The notes under the pieces were generated by a model, which had not been told where the DNA came from, did not search any database, and saw only the letters and a list, made by a program, of their open reading frames with translations. A stretch of DNA of 64,000 bases from Streptomyces roseirectus (GTDB taxonomy: Bacteria; Actinomycetota; Actinomycetes; Streptomycetales; Streptomycetaceae), in assembly GCF_014489635.1 (NCBI RefSeq), contig NZ_CP060828.1:2952001-3016000 (forward strand), given 5' to 3'. The number at the start of each line of letters is the position of its first letter. Position 1 is the first letter of the stretch. The position numbers and the translations under genes are program-made. Of this stretch, positions 9,901 through 17,241 are shown piece after piece.

Positions 9901-11292
9901 GGCCTTGGCGGCGTGGGCCTGGGTGTTGGCGAGGGCGTTGAGGGTCTTGCTGTCGGCGACGGAGGCGCGGGTGGCGTGGTAAGCGGTCTCCGTCGCCTTC
10001 GTCGCCGCCTGGGCCGCGGCGGCCGTCGCCTTGGTGACCTGCGCGGCCTGCTGGCCGTGGAGGAGGCCCCGGCCGCGCGGCAGCCCGGCCCGGTCGGCGA
10101 CGGCGTACGCCTCGTTCTGCGCCTCGGTGACGAGGTCCGCCTGGGTCTTCGCGGACATCGCCGCGCGGGAAGCGACGAAGAGACGACCCGAGGCGCGGCC
10201 TCGGGCATCCGCGATCCACGTCTTGACCTTGGTGAACTCGGCCGCCTCCGGATAGGAGGTGGGGTGGTCGGCCGGCTTCTGCCTGGTCCAGTACGCCTGC
10301 CAGTCGGTGAGCCGCGCGGCGATGAGCGACTGGGCCAGGGCCTCGCCAAGCGCCTGGGAGGCCACGGCGAGGTCGGCATTCGCCTGCGATTCGGCCCTCA
10401 AGATGGTGTCCCGCTGGGTCCTCTGACCCGCCAGTTCGTTCTGCCACTCGGTGGCGGCCACAGCGAGTTCGGTGCTCAGCGCCTTGTACGGGTCCGGCGG
10501 GTTGGGGTAGGCGCAGGACGCGAACCGCGCCTTGAGGTTCTCGACGTCGATCCGGAACTCCATCGAATCCGGCTCCGGCGCGCTGGTGGGGAAGCCTCCG
10601 TACTGGAGAAAGAGGCGCGCGTCGTCGGCGTAGACGGCATGCATGAACTGCATGTCCTTCCACGCCGAGTTGGCCTCGTGGTCGTTCTCGTCGTAGCGGG
10701 CGTGGTGGATCGCGGTCGCCGCGTCGACCGACTCCTTGTTCGCAGTGGGGTGCGGGTCCTCGTAGAAGTCGCTCTCGGACTGCCAGAACCGATCGGCGAC
10801 CCAACTGCTCAGCTTGATGGCGGAGAAGGGATTGGCGTCGTCCTCCACCCACTGGAAACCGGTGTAGCTGTATCCGTCGGGCGGAGTCTCGACGCGCAGG
10901 GATTCCTGCCACACGGGGCGGCGGTTCCACAGCTCGTCCATCTTGGTGTCGGCGGCGGCCTTGTCCTTGTCGAAGGCCGTGGAGAGCGGGGTGTCGGTCC
11001 AGTAGTCGTCGTTGGCGGCCGTGTGCAGTTGCTCCACGGTGCCGCCGAGGCCCGCACGGGCAACCCCTTTCATCTCCGGTCCGCCCTTGCGGAGCACTCT
11101 GCCGAGCAGGCACTGCTCCTGGCGGATCCGCGCGGCACCCGCGAGATCGAAGGGGGCGGTGGGGACGTCGGCGGCGGTGGCCATGGTCTTCTGGCGTGCG
11201 GTGTCGGGAAGTTGACCGCTCGTCACAGCGACAGCAGTGGCGGTCGCCAGGGCGATCGTGGTCGCGAGACGCGACCATCTGCGCGTACGCAT
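6970..11292 (-). CDS. secreted polymorphic toxin with alanine-rich coiled coil and HINT pretoxin domain
   Basis: 1440 residues. Sec-type signal (MRTRRWSRLATTIALATATAV), then a folded N-terminal region (about 40-300) and an alanine-rich coiled-coil tract (about 300-970) of ALF-repeat-like character. A cysteine-containing region (about 995-1170, near DCVGTHSGSGIGC) precedes a HINT autoprotease domain at 1173-1305, beginning CFPAGTKIATEHGTRPIEEI, with TPEHPFWV and ending RVLVHN followed by Thr-Cys. The last 135 residues form a separate C-terminal domain ending EHVGKEAFAAAGVLF that I cannot assign. HINT domains of this kind release C-terminal toxins by self-cleavage after Asn. Known: such proteins are polymorphic toxins used in competition. 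Inferred: residues from about 1306 are the toxic part, neutralised by the overlapping gene. The upstream FG-GAP gene lies 47 bases away in the same direction. Confidence 0.85.
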   Translation of the reverse strand: MRTRRWSRLATTIALATATAVAVTSGQLPDTARQKTMATAADVPTAPFDLAGAARIRQEQCLLGRVLRKGGPEMKGVARAGLGGTVEQLHTAANDDYWTDTPLSTAFDKDKAAADTKMDELWNRRPVWQESLRVETPPDGYSYTGFQWVEDDANPFSAIKLSSWVADRFWQSESDFYEDPHPTANKESVDAATAIHHARYDENDHEANSAWKDMQFMHAVYADDARLFLQYGGFPTSAPEPDSMEFRIDVENLKARFASCAYPNPPDPYKALSTELAVAATEWQNELAGQRTQRDTILRAESQANADLAVASQALGEALAQSLIAARLTDWQAYWTRQKPADHPTSYPEAAEFTKVKTWIADARGRASGRLFVASRAAMSAKTQADLVTEAQNEAYAVADRAGLPRGRGLLHGQQAAQVTKATAAAAQAATKATETAYHATRASVADSKTLNALANTQAHAAKAEFRRKAAEEAQAQSKAAAEGAAAQAAAAAQRASEAKAAENRAKAAEQTAKSAADDAKAKRHKAEAERDYAQAQKDLAAAERKKAGDAEARAQSQRAVAGDRLADAQSAGRTAADKKNAALTQETRAKQARDAALTAENRRDTLAAKAEAAEALLAAVDGTADAIEARQAATKARTAADQATAAATAARGAADDATEAATEARAAATRAEGAHRRAQSAADGAKADVAVTEAAVGKAHAAAADAIDAAEAAKWNATAARAQAQTAQKAAEKARADAVVARSEALLAGADAVRAAGHAYATAQAASAARDSAAQVVKPANDAVELGSPYAETDPSAGLAVLTGQAAKTAAEQQQALAQAKAAQAARAAADAKALAAKADADAKAAAQAAAGAAEYAANAARSATSAQASAGAADASAKAAKKAEAATVGYHERATADAAAAQQAADSAGDHAFQADASATEAERDASSARSAADAAERDASTARGVADQAERDATAAEAAHAAVRAQQVDFEAAQEQRRTGGGGGTGVDGVVMKPSDETRVDIDPKSDCVGTHSGSGIGCEIDLEFHIYGEMDFYLESCPLPGVERAKCGKAIQRDYLMSSPLDVTFRENDVHVDGLELTASVLKAIATGAVADIVGCWNRKLSSCLWLAGSIVLPGVLVKAAQAAFTMRVAIRSGSGIGAAIWGLRGSGLSASAMANLERIGRQALNAMCFPAGTKIATEHGTRPIEEIGPGDRVWAEDPVTGKRHLRKVTGVMRRTADSLVSVGIGQETVRATPEHPFWVLGKGWTSAQSLRPGDRLRTLDGADTRVSAVRTTVARTQVFNFEVEGDHTYFVGDTRVLVHNTCRIFPNRMPATLSEELSLAERLGVRPAKPGSADWERYIDFDGEPVKWAVLEDGQLLIMPKTVNGRELSHPVLSGGGPVRAAGEAEIAGGGGQYFGLRIDSHTGHYFVEGDPFWAPGGGAEHVGKEAFAAAGVLF

Positions 11293-11339
11293 CGGTGGGT
11301 GTCAGCCGATCTGCCGATGAGAAGGAAGGTGGAGGCGGC

Positions 11340-12236
11340 TCAGAAGAGCAGGTTGTACGACGTCCAGCCGCTCGCGGCGAGTCGCGCGTACGCGACGAAG
11401 GGTGCCGTGGGTTCACCGGTGCCCTTGAAGAGCTGAAGTGCGCCCGCTCTGTTGACGCCGAGGAGGTCCGGTTTGCCGTCGCCGGTGTTGTCGCCGACGG
11501 AGACGAGCGCGGAGTAGTCCTTCCACCCCGAGCCGGGAACGGTGATGCGGGCACCGACGACGGCGTCGGCCGTGGCACTGCCGGTACCTGGGTAGATGGA
11601 GAGCACGCCGGTGGTGGAGCGGGCGACGAGGTCGGCCTTGCCGTCACCCGTGAAGTCGCCGCGTCCGGTCAGCTCGTCCATGCCGTGCCAGCCGGTGCCG
11701 ACCCGGATCCGGGGCAGGAACGTGCCGTCGGCCTTGCCCTGGTGGAGCCAGAGCTGGCCGTCCTTGCCCCGGCCCAGCAGGTCGGGGTGGGTGGTGCCGG
11801 CCATGTTGCCGACAGACACGATCAGGTCGTAGGCGCCCCAGCCGGAGCCGACGACTCGGGTGTCGGTGCCGCGCTCGGCGGTGTAGTACAGGCGGTCGTC
11901 GAGTACGGCGTAGAGGTCGGTGCCGGTGCCGTTCCGCGAGATGCGGGCCTGGGCCATGGCGGTCGCCTCGGCGTAGCCGCCGCCGAGATCGACGCGGGCG
12001 GCGAAACCTCCGGTTCCGGTGGGTTCGAAGTCCCACAGGCGACCGTCCCTGTCCCGCGCGAACAGCGGGGACAGTCCGCCTGTCTCTCCGGCGGCCTGCT
12101 GGAGCAGTGGTGCGCCGACCGTGCCTTCGGCGGGCCCTGTCCGGGCGGTGGTGGTGAGTGCGATGGTCGCGGTCACGGCAAGAACGGCCATGACTCCGGC
12201 CGCCTTGCGTAACGGCCGGTCGAAAAACGTGAACAT
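11340..12236 (-). CDS. secreted FG-GAP/VCBS-repeat protein
   Basis: 298 residues with an N-terminal hydrophobic export signal (about 11-32, AAGVMAVLAVTATIALTTTA) followed by about four FG-GAP/VCBS-like blades: DRDGRLWDFE, GRGKDGQLWLHQG, GDFTGDGKADLVAR and GDNTGDGKPDLLGVN. The Asp-rich GDxTGDGKxDL loops are typical calcium-binding turns. Such propellers mediate binding to surfaces or partner proteins. The gene starts the toxin transcription unit, 47 bases upstream of the HINT toxin, so it may be a surface adaptor or accessory for it; that link is inferred from position only. Confidence 0.78.
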   Translation of the reverse strand: MFTFFDRPLRKAAGVMAVLAVTATIALTTTARTGPAEGTVGAPLLQQAAGETGGLSPLFARDRDGRLWDFEPTGTGGFAARVDLGGGYAEATAMAQARISRNGTGTDLYAVLDDRLYYTAERGTDTRVVGSGWGAYDLIVSVGNMAGTTHPDLLGRGKDGQLWLHQGKADGTFLPRIRVGTGWHGMDELTGRGDFTGDGKADLVARSTTGVLSIYPGTGSATADAVVGARITVPGSGWKDYSALVSVGDNTGDGKPDLLGVNRAGALQLFKGTGEPTAPFVAYARLAASGWTSYNLLF

Positions 12237-12483
12237 GACGTGCGAGGCCCCCCTCGTCGCTATGGCGGGGGTTCGCGCGTGCGCTCAGCACAAGGCTGGT
12301 CACGCCCCGTGCTCTCCCCGCACCGCAGAGTAGTCATGTCCGCGACAAGAGTGAGCATATGGATGAGACGTGAAGGATGTAAACAGAATTAGGAGAGCGA
12401 CGTCTCGCCCGGCAGGCGGAACCTCGGGGCGCCGCCCGTAAGGTGAACAGTCCTCTACATAATGATCATGAGCCCGACAAAGA
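12237..12483. other. upstream region of the toxin operon
   Basis: About 250 bases between the FG-GAP gene start and the terminator at 12484. AT content is locally higher around 12350-12400 and 12455-12475, as expected for a promoter of the toxin operon. I see no gene and no clear operator palindrome. Confidence 0.4.
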
Positions 12484-12531
12484 GTGATGGCCCGGTTCCC
12501 TCGGGAAAATCGAGGGGAACCGGGCCATCAC
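12484..12531. terminator. strong hairpin terminator
   Basis: A 20-base arm GTGATGGCCCGGTTCCCTCG at 12484-12503 pairs with 12511-12531 with a single bulged G; the loop is GGAAAAT. It lies 32 bases after the stop of the minus-strand gene 12563-13912 and also insulates the toxin operon from the DUF6230 operon. Confidence 0.88.
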
Positions 12532-12562
12532 TTGTGTGCGGCTCCCGGAAGGGTTCAGGGGA

Positions 12563-13912
12563 TCAGGTGATCGACTGGGACATGCCCGGGATGTGCAGGG
12601 TGCCGCCGAACTGGCCGGCCTGGACGACCTTGACGTTGCTGAAGTAGATCCAGGGGATGTTCAGGGGCGGCGGGCTCTTGGGGCTGAAGGTGACGGGGAT
12701 CAGCCCGAGGAGGTTGCCGGAGATGCTCTCGGTGTACATGACCGTCTTGCCGCCGGTGATGGTGGACTTGGAGCCCTTGGCGCCTTTGACGTGGTACGTC
12801 TTGCCGGCCTGCTTGTCGATGACCGTCTGGTGCAGGTCGTCGATGTCGGTCCCGTCGGAGATGACGTACTTCAGCACCTCCTTGACGGTCCCGTTGGCCG
12901 TCTTGACCTTGACGATGCCCTGGTAGTCGGCGCCCTTGAGGGTGAGCCCGCTCGCGTTCAGGTACCAGGGGTCGTCGGGCAGCCGCATCTTGTTGTCGAT
13001 GCCGCCCTCCTCATCGGTCGCGGCCTCCGGGCAGTCGTCCACGTCCGTGCTCGCACTGGGCGAGGGGGACGGGGACGCGTCGGCCTCCTTGTCGTCGCCG
13101 GAGTCGTCGGAGGAGTCCGAGGACGGGGACGGCGAAGGGGACGGGGACGTCTCGGCCGCGGGGGTGTCGTCCGCCGCCGGAGTCTCCTTCGCGGCGTCCT
13201 TCCCGGCCGTCTCCTTCTTCGCGTCCGCCGAGTCCCCGGCGGGCGACGGAGCCGACGGGCTCGGGCTCGCGGACGGCGTCGAGGCGTCCTTGTCCCCGCC
13301 GCCCGTGAACACGTCCGTGAGCGTGTCCCCGATGGTCTCCAGCAGCCCCTTGGACTCCTCGGACGGCGACGGCGACGGGCTCGGCGAAGCGCCGGTGCCC
13401 CCGCCGGACCCGCCCGACTCCTCGGTCTTGCCGTCGTCGGCGGACGGCGATGGCGACGGTGCCGGCGAGGTGACCTTGCCCCCGGAACCCGAGCCCGTGT
13501 CGCCGCCCTTCTCGTCGGAACCTGAATCCGACGAGGAACCGTCCTTGGCACCGGACGCCGCGTCCTTCTTCGCGTCGTCCTTCTTCGCGTCATCCTTGCC
13601 GGACTCGGCGGAGTCCTCCGACGCGGACGGCGACGGCGACGCGGACGGCCCCTTCGCCATGGCCTCGACGCACGCCTGGTACTCCTCGGCCGTCATGCTC
13701 TTCGCGACCTGCTGCTGCCCCTCGGCACGGGCGAGCGTGGCCGACAGCCCCATCCCCACGAGGACCGTCGGCATCGCGGCCAGGGCTATCGCCTTGCCCG
13801 CCGGCACGTGCAGCCGCGCGAGCAACGGCTTCCTGGGGGCCGCGTGACGCGGTCCGGTTCTCTCCCGGGACGCGTCGGCGTCCACCCCGTGGGTGCCCTC
13901 GTCAGTCGGCAC
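12563..13912 (-). CDS. membrane-anchored Ser/Pro/Asp-rich protein of DUF6230-DUF6114 operon
   Basis: 449 residues of unknown function. A basic N-terminus is followed by one hydrophobic segment (about 41-60, IALAAMPTVLVGMGLSATLA), then a long disordered stretch (about 90-300) of SPSPSPS, DDAKKDDAKKD and GSGSGG repeats. A compact C-terminal domain (about 305-449) starts at DDCPEAATDEEGG and ends HIPGMSQSIT. This looks like a cell-wall-spanning stalk carrying an external domain. GTG at 13912 is supported by GGGAGG four bases upstream and overlaps the DUF6114 gene by 11 bases, so the two are coupled. Third gene of a three-gene operon, closed by the terminator at 12484. Confidence 0.72.
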   Translation of the reverse strand: MPTDEGTHGVDADASRERTGPRHAAPRKPLLARLHVPAGKAIALAAMPTVLVGMGLSATLARAEGQQQVAKSMTAEEYQACVEAMAKGPSASPSPSASEDSAESGKDDAKKDDAKKDAASGAKDGSSSDSGSDEKGGDTGSGSGGKVTSPAPSPSPSADDGKTEESGGSGGGTGASPSPSPSPSEESKGLLETIGDTLTDVFTGGGDKDASTPSASPSPSAPSPAGDSADAKKETAGKDAAKETPAADDTPAAETSPSPSPSPSSDSSDDSGDDKEADASPSPSPSASTDVDDCPEAATDEEGGIDNKMRLPDDPWYLNASGLTLKGADYQGIVKVKTANGTVKEVLKYVISDGTDIDDLHQTVIDKQAGKTYHVKGAKGSKSTITGGKTVMYTESISGNLLGLIPVTFSPKSPPPLNIPWIYFSNVKVVQAGQFGGTLHIPGMSQSIT

Positions 13913-14384
13913 TGCGCCTCCCGTTCGCCCCGTTGGACGGGCTCGTTCCTGACAGGTCCTTCGGCTCGTCCTCGGCGACCGCCCCCTCCGGCGGCTTGCC
14001 CGGCGCCCACGAGACGGCCATCGCGCCACCGAACAGCGCGAACAGGAACCCGACGACGAAGCCGCCGAAGTTCGAGACCGGCAGGGAGACCAGGGCCAGC
14101 AGGATCGCGGCGACGCCCGCGAAGGTACGAATGTGCTGCTGGAACCAGAGACTGATCCCCAGGGTGATGAGCAGCACCCCGATGATCAGGGAGCCGGCGC
14201 CCGCGGTGGTGGCCATCGCGAATGTCAGATGACCGATCTGCACGTGCGCGTACGGGAAGTACATGATCGGGAAACCGCTGATCATGACGTACAGGCCGGC
14301 CCAGAACGGCCTCGTGCCCCGCCATGCCTTGAACCGCGACCTCCCTCGGGCGAAAAGGCCGGGGTCGGCAGAGATGGCGCTCAT
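13902..14384 (-). CDS. DUF6114 membrane protein
   Basis: 160-residue integral membrane protein with about four hydrophobic segments: FWAGLYVMISGFPIMYF, a glycine-rich pair around GAGSLIIGVLLITLGISLWF, and a C-terminal pair around VAAILLALVSLPVSNFGGFVVGFLFALFGG. A polar tail follows. This matches DUF6114, a family I know mainly from actinomycetes and always beside DUF6230. Function is unknown. GGGAG lies about 9 bases before the ATG. Middle gene of the operon; its end overlaps the next gene. Confidence 0.75.
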   Translation of the reverse strand: MSAISADPGLFARGRSRFKAWRGTRPFWAGLYVMISGFPIMYFPYAHVQIGHLTFAMATTAGAGSLIIGVLLITLGISLWFQQHIRTFAGVAAILLALVSLPVSNFGGFVVGFLFALFGGAMAVSWAPGKPPEGAVAEDEPKDLSGTSPSNGANGRRSAD

Positions 14385-14512
14385 GGAAAACAGCTCCCTG
14401 GTGCGGCTTTGCTGTGGTGAACGTGGTGTCGCGTTTGCGAGGGGAGTGTGAATTCGGCGGGAGAGCGAGACAGGCGGGAGGCCAGATGGCACTCCCGCCC
14501 GTCACCTCGTGC

Positions 14513-15190
14513 CTAGTAGCACTCCTTGCTGCCCGCGGACAGCTTCATCTTCAGGTGGGGCAGCGTGAAGGTGCCGGCGGTGGTCGCCCACGCCGTCTGC
14601 TTCACGCCCGTCAGCGTGGCCTTCTTGGCCTGCTGAGCGAAGCCGTACGGGTTGGCCTGTTCCTTGCCACCCTTCATGCCGATGCCCTTGCCACCCTTGT
14701 CAGGGTTGCCGGTGTCACCGGCGGCAACACCGATGTCGATGTCCTCGAAGGTCGCGCCGCCCTTCTCGCCCGTGGTCTCCAGGTCGGCGATGTCGATGTA
14801 CAGGTTGTCGGCAGAGACCTGCTGACTCTTGTCATCGCTGTTGCCGGCCGTGAGCGTCAGGGTGACCGACCCGATGATCGGGATGTTCGGGGTCACGACC
14901 GACTGGCACAGGTTCTTGATCGTCGCAGTGTCGAACGACGAGACCGCCACCGGGTGGTTGACCTTCTCACCAGCGAGGGTGTAGCCCGAGTCGAGCGCAC
15001 CGTACTGGGTGAAACCGTAGCCCTCCAGCTGGTCAGCCGTGACCTTGAACGACTGCCCCGAAACGCTGAACGACGCCGCGAGCGCGCCCTGTGCGAGGGC
15101 CACGCCTATGCACGCCGTCGCGGCGACGCTGGGCACCATGACCACAGCGAACCGCTTCCATCTGGTCCCGCCACGCACCTGGGACTCCAT
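14513..15190 (-). CDS. DUF6230 exported protein
   Basis: 225 residues. Basic start and one hydrophobic segment (about 12-36, KRFAVVMVPSVAATACIGVA) are followed by a beta-rich exported domain containing a paired cysteine pattern (LCQSVV internal, terminal KECY) that probably forms a disulphide. It matches DUF6230, a streptomycete family of unknown function that travels with DUF6114. Two ATG codons are adjacent (15193 and 15190); the second has the better spacing to GGAGG, so it is used here. It is the promoter-proximal gene of the operon and follows a long regulatory gap with two palindromes. Confidence 0.77.
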   Translation of the reverse strand: MESQVRGGTRWKRFAVVMVPSVAATACIGVALAQGALAASFSVSGQSFKVTADQLEGYGFTQYGALDSGYTLAGEKVNHPVAVSSFDTATIKNLCQSVVTPNIPIIGSVTLTLTAGNSDDKSQQVSADNLYIDIADLETTGEKGGATFEDIDIGVAAGDTGNPDKGGKGIGMKGGKEQANPYGFAQQAKKATLTGVKQTAWATTAGTFTLPHLKMKLSAGSKECY

Positions 15191-15570
15191 CATTTCCTCC
15201 TTCTCGGACGTACATCGCCCGCCGTGACTCGCCCCTGGAACGGCGGCCCGAGCCATGCGGGGATGGGAGAAGTGCTACGTCCTCGGGAAGGGGAGCGCCT
15301 GTGCTCGGAAGCGCGAACCGCGCCTGAAATCACCGACGATCACCCCCGAGCGACTACCACTGGCCGTGCCTGACACGCATCACGCACAACCTTGTCGGAC
15401 AGGCTCCGCCCTCGGGCGAAGACCCCCCTGTCCTGAAGAGCCGGCGACACCGCCGTCGGCTCTGCCCGGTGGGGACCCATCAGACCCGTCGCCCGACCGG
15501 CTGCCGGGGAACGGGAATGGACCGAGCGTCGCCGATCGTGGTGCATTCTGGCCGCCCGCACAAGGGGGTT

Positions 15571-15588
15571 CGTTACTGGCTAGTAACG
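15571..15588. promoter_or_regulatory. palindromic operator candidate CGTTACT-n4-AGTAACG
   Basis: Perfect 7-base arms CGTTACT and AGTAACG separated by GGCT, about 380 bases upstream of the DUF6230 start. The shape is that of a TetR-type dimer site. The regulator is unknown. Confidence 0.5.
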
Positions 15589-15702
15589 GCCGGATAACCG
15601 TCCGACGACCCACAGGTCTCGACCGGCGACTGAGGGCGACATCCCTGCCCAGGACAAATCACTGGACACCGGGACAGAATCCGGCAGACCCACAGCCTCG
15701 AC

Positions 15703-15715
15703 TTACTTGAAGTAA
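15703..15715. promoter_or_regulatory. palindrome TTACTTGAAGTAA
   Basis: Perfect 13-base palindrome with a central G, sharing the TTACT/AGTAA half-site with the site at 15571 but with 3 rather than 4 central bases. It abuts the thioredoxin gene terminator, so it might be coincidental. Confidence 0.4.
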
Positions 15716-15717
15716 CA

Positions 15718-15755
15718 GCGGCCACGTTTACCAAGATTTGGCAAAGCGTGGCCGC
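15718..15755 (-). terminator. hairpin terminator of the thioredoxin-TPR gene
   Basis: GCGGCCACG (15718-15726) pairs with CGTGGCCGC (15747-15755), and the stem continues imperfectly through TTT/AAA and CCAA/TTGG. It lies about 64 bases past the stop at 15819 on the minus strand. Confidence 0.75.
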
Positions 15756-15818
15756 AAAAGCGTTCAGGCGGCCGAACTTTCACTCCGGTCCCGTGGCACC
15801 GGAAGGTTTAACGACTGG

Positions 15819-16799
15819 TCAGAACAACGCCCGCGCCAGCGCCCGCCGCGCCGCCGCCACCCGGGGATCGTCCGGCCCGATCACCTCGAACAGGTCGAGC
15901 AGCCGGACGCGGACGGCGTCCCGGTCGTCACCCACCGTGCGACGGACCGTCTCGATCAGACGCCCGAACGCGTCCTCGACGTGACCGCCCACCAAGTCCA
16001 GGTCGGCGGCGGCGAGTTGCGCCTCGACGTCGGCCGGCTTGTCGGCGGCGTCCCGGCGCACGGCCTGCGGGTCGAGCCCCTGGACACGCTGAAGCAACTC
16101 GGCCTGCGCGAGCCCGAGTTTGGCCTCCTCGTTGGCCGGGTCGTCGGCCAGCACGTTCTGGTACGCCCGCACCGCGCCGCCCAGGTCCCCGGCGTCCAGG
16201 GCCTCCACGGCGGCGGCGAGCAGCGCGTCGTGCGGGCCCGCCGGCACGGCCTCCTGCGCGGCGGCCTGCCCGGCGCCGGGCTCGGCCTCCGGGTCGACCG
16301 CCAGGCCGGTGATGCCGAAGCGCTCCTCGGCGACCTGGACGAGCTGGTCGAGGGTCTGACGGATCTGGGACTCGGGAGCGGCGCCCTGGAAGAGGGGCAG
16401 CGCCTGCCCGGCGACGACCGCGAAGACGGCCGGGATGCCCTGGATGCCGAACTGCTGCATCAGCATCTGGTTGGCGTCGACGTCGATCTTGGCGAGCAGG
16501 ACGCGTCCGCCGTACTCGACCGTCAGCCGCTCCAGGACCGGGCTCAGCTGCTTGCAGGGCTGGCACCACTCCGCCCAGAAGTCGATGACGACGGCCACCT
16601 CGGCGGACCGCTGGAGGACCTGGGTCTCGAACCCGGCCTCGTCGACGTCGATCACGAGGTCGGCCGGGGAGATCGCCCCCGTGCCGCCCTGGCGGGCCGC
16701 TTCCGCGCGCGCCTGCTCCGCCTTCGCCTTGGCCTCCTGGGCCGCCTTCACCGCGGCGAGGTCGACGACTCCGCTCATGGACATGTTCCGTGGCTGCAT
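15819..16799 (-). CDS. thioredoxin-fold/TPR co-chaperone-like protein (CnoX/YbbN family)
   Basis: 326-residue cytoplasmic protein. An Ala/Lys/Glu-rich N-terminus (1-40) precedes a thioredoxin domain (about 48-155) with an intact WCQPC redox site (Trp78, Cys79, Cys82) and the cis-proline segment GIQGIPAV. A C-terminal TPR-like helical array (about 190-320) contains DLGGAVRAYQNVLADDPANEEA. This is the layout of CnoX/YbbN, holdases that protect clients from oxidation and hand them to chaperonins. E. coli CnoX has a degenerate active site, while this one keeps both cysteines. The ATG at 16799 is used, with GGAGG upstream; an in-frame extension to 17030 is repetitive low-complexity sequence and was not accepted. 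Confidence 0.85.
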   Translation of the reverse strand: MQPRNMSMSGVVDLAAVKAAQEAKAKAEQARAEAARQGGTGAISPADLVIDVDEAGFETQVLQRSAEVAVVIDFWAEWCQPCKQLSPVLERLTVEYGGRVLLAKIDVDANQMLMQQFGIQGIPAVFAVVAGQALPLFQGAAPESQIRQTLDQLVQVAEERFGITGLAVDPEAEPGAGQAAAQEAVPAGPHDALLAAAVEALDAGDLGGAVRAYQNVLADDPANEEAKLGLAQAELLQRVQGLDPQAVRRDAADKPADVEAQLAAADLDLVGGHVEDAFGRLIETVRRTVGDDRDAVRVRLLDLFEVIGPDDPRVAAARRALARALF

Positions 16800-16836
16800 G
16801 CGTCTATCCTCCCCCGATCCCGCGCGTCCGCGAAAA

Positions 16837-16920
16837 GCGGTCCGTGAGCCTGTCTGCGAGCCTGTTCGTAAGCCCGTCCGTGCGCCTGTCCGTGGGCCTC
16901 GCTGCGGGCCTCGCTGCGGG
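16837..16920. repeat. 12-bp tandem repeat (about 7 copies)
   Basis: Imperfect 12-base units of the type CCTGTCCGTGGG, with the last two units identical (CCTCGCTGCGGG). The array lies just upstream of the thioredoxin-TPR start codon, in its probable leader or promoter. Confidence 0.7.
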
Positions 16921-17241
16921 GCCGCCGGGGTTATCACCCCCGCTGTCCCCCGTCGTCGCCCCGTCCCACCCGTCCTGCTCGCTCCGAAAGCCCGCACGGC
17001 CGCCCTCACGGCGCCGGGTCCCCACCCCACGCCCCCGCGTCACGTCCTGAGCGGGTCGTGACGGCCGCGTGCCGAGCTTTCGCTACGACCCGTAGCGTAA
17101 TGCCTGCCCCGGGTCCCCCGGGAGTCCTTCCCGGTGATCTCCCTCACGACTCCACAATCTTCGCGGCCGTACTCACAGGGCTCCACCGAATATCCGTACG
17201 GACGGGGCGGCGCCCCCAGGACCGGCCGCTATGGTCGTCCG

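Larger units (their letters stand above)
15191..15717. promoter_or_regulatory. regulatory gap upstream of the DUF6230 operon
   Basis: Over 500 bases without a gene. It contains two palindromes built on the same TTACT/AGTAA half-site (15571-15588 and 15703-15715). No small ORF with a ribosome site stands out. Probably the leader and promoter of the DUF6230-DUF6114 operon. Confidence 0.45.

Noticed and set aside
7012..11436. 1474-codon plus-strand ORF opposite the HINT toxin
   Set aside because: Gly/Arg-rich translation without domains; the minus frame has signal peptide, HINT motifs and coupled neighbours. It is a codon-bias shadow.
16800..17030. N-terminal extension of the thioredoxin-TPR protein
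   Set aside because: It consists of RTGS-like low complexity from a DNA minisatellite; ATG at 16799 has a good GGAGG.
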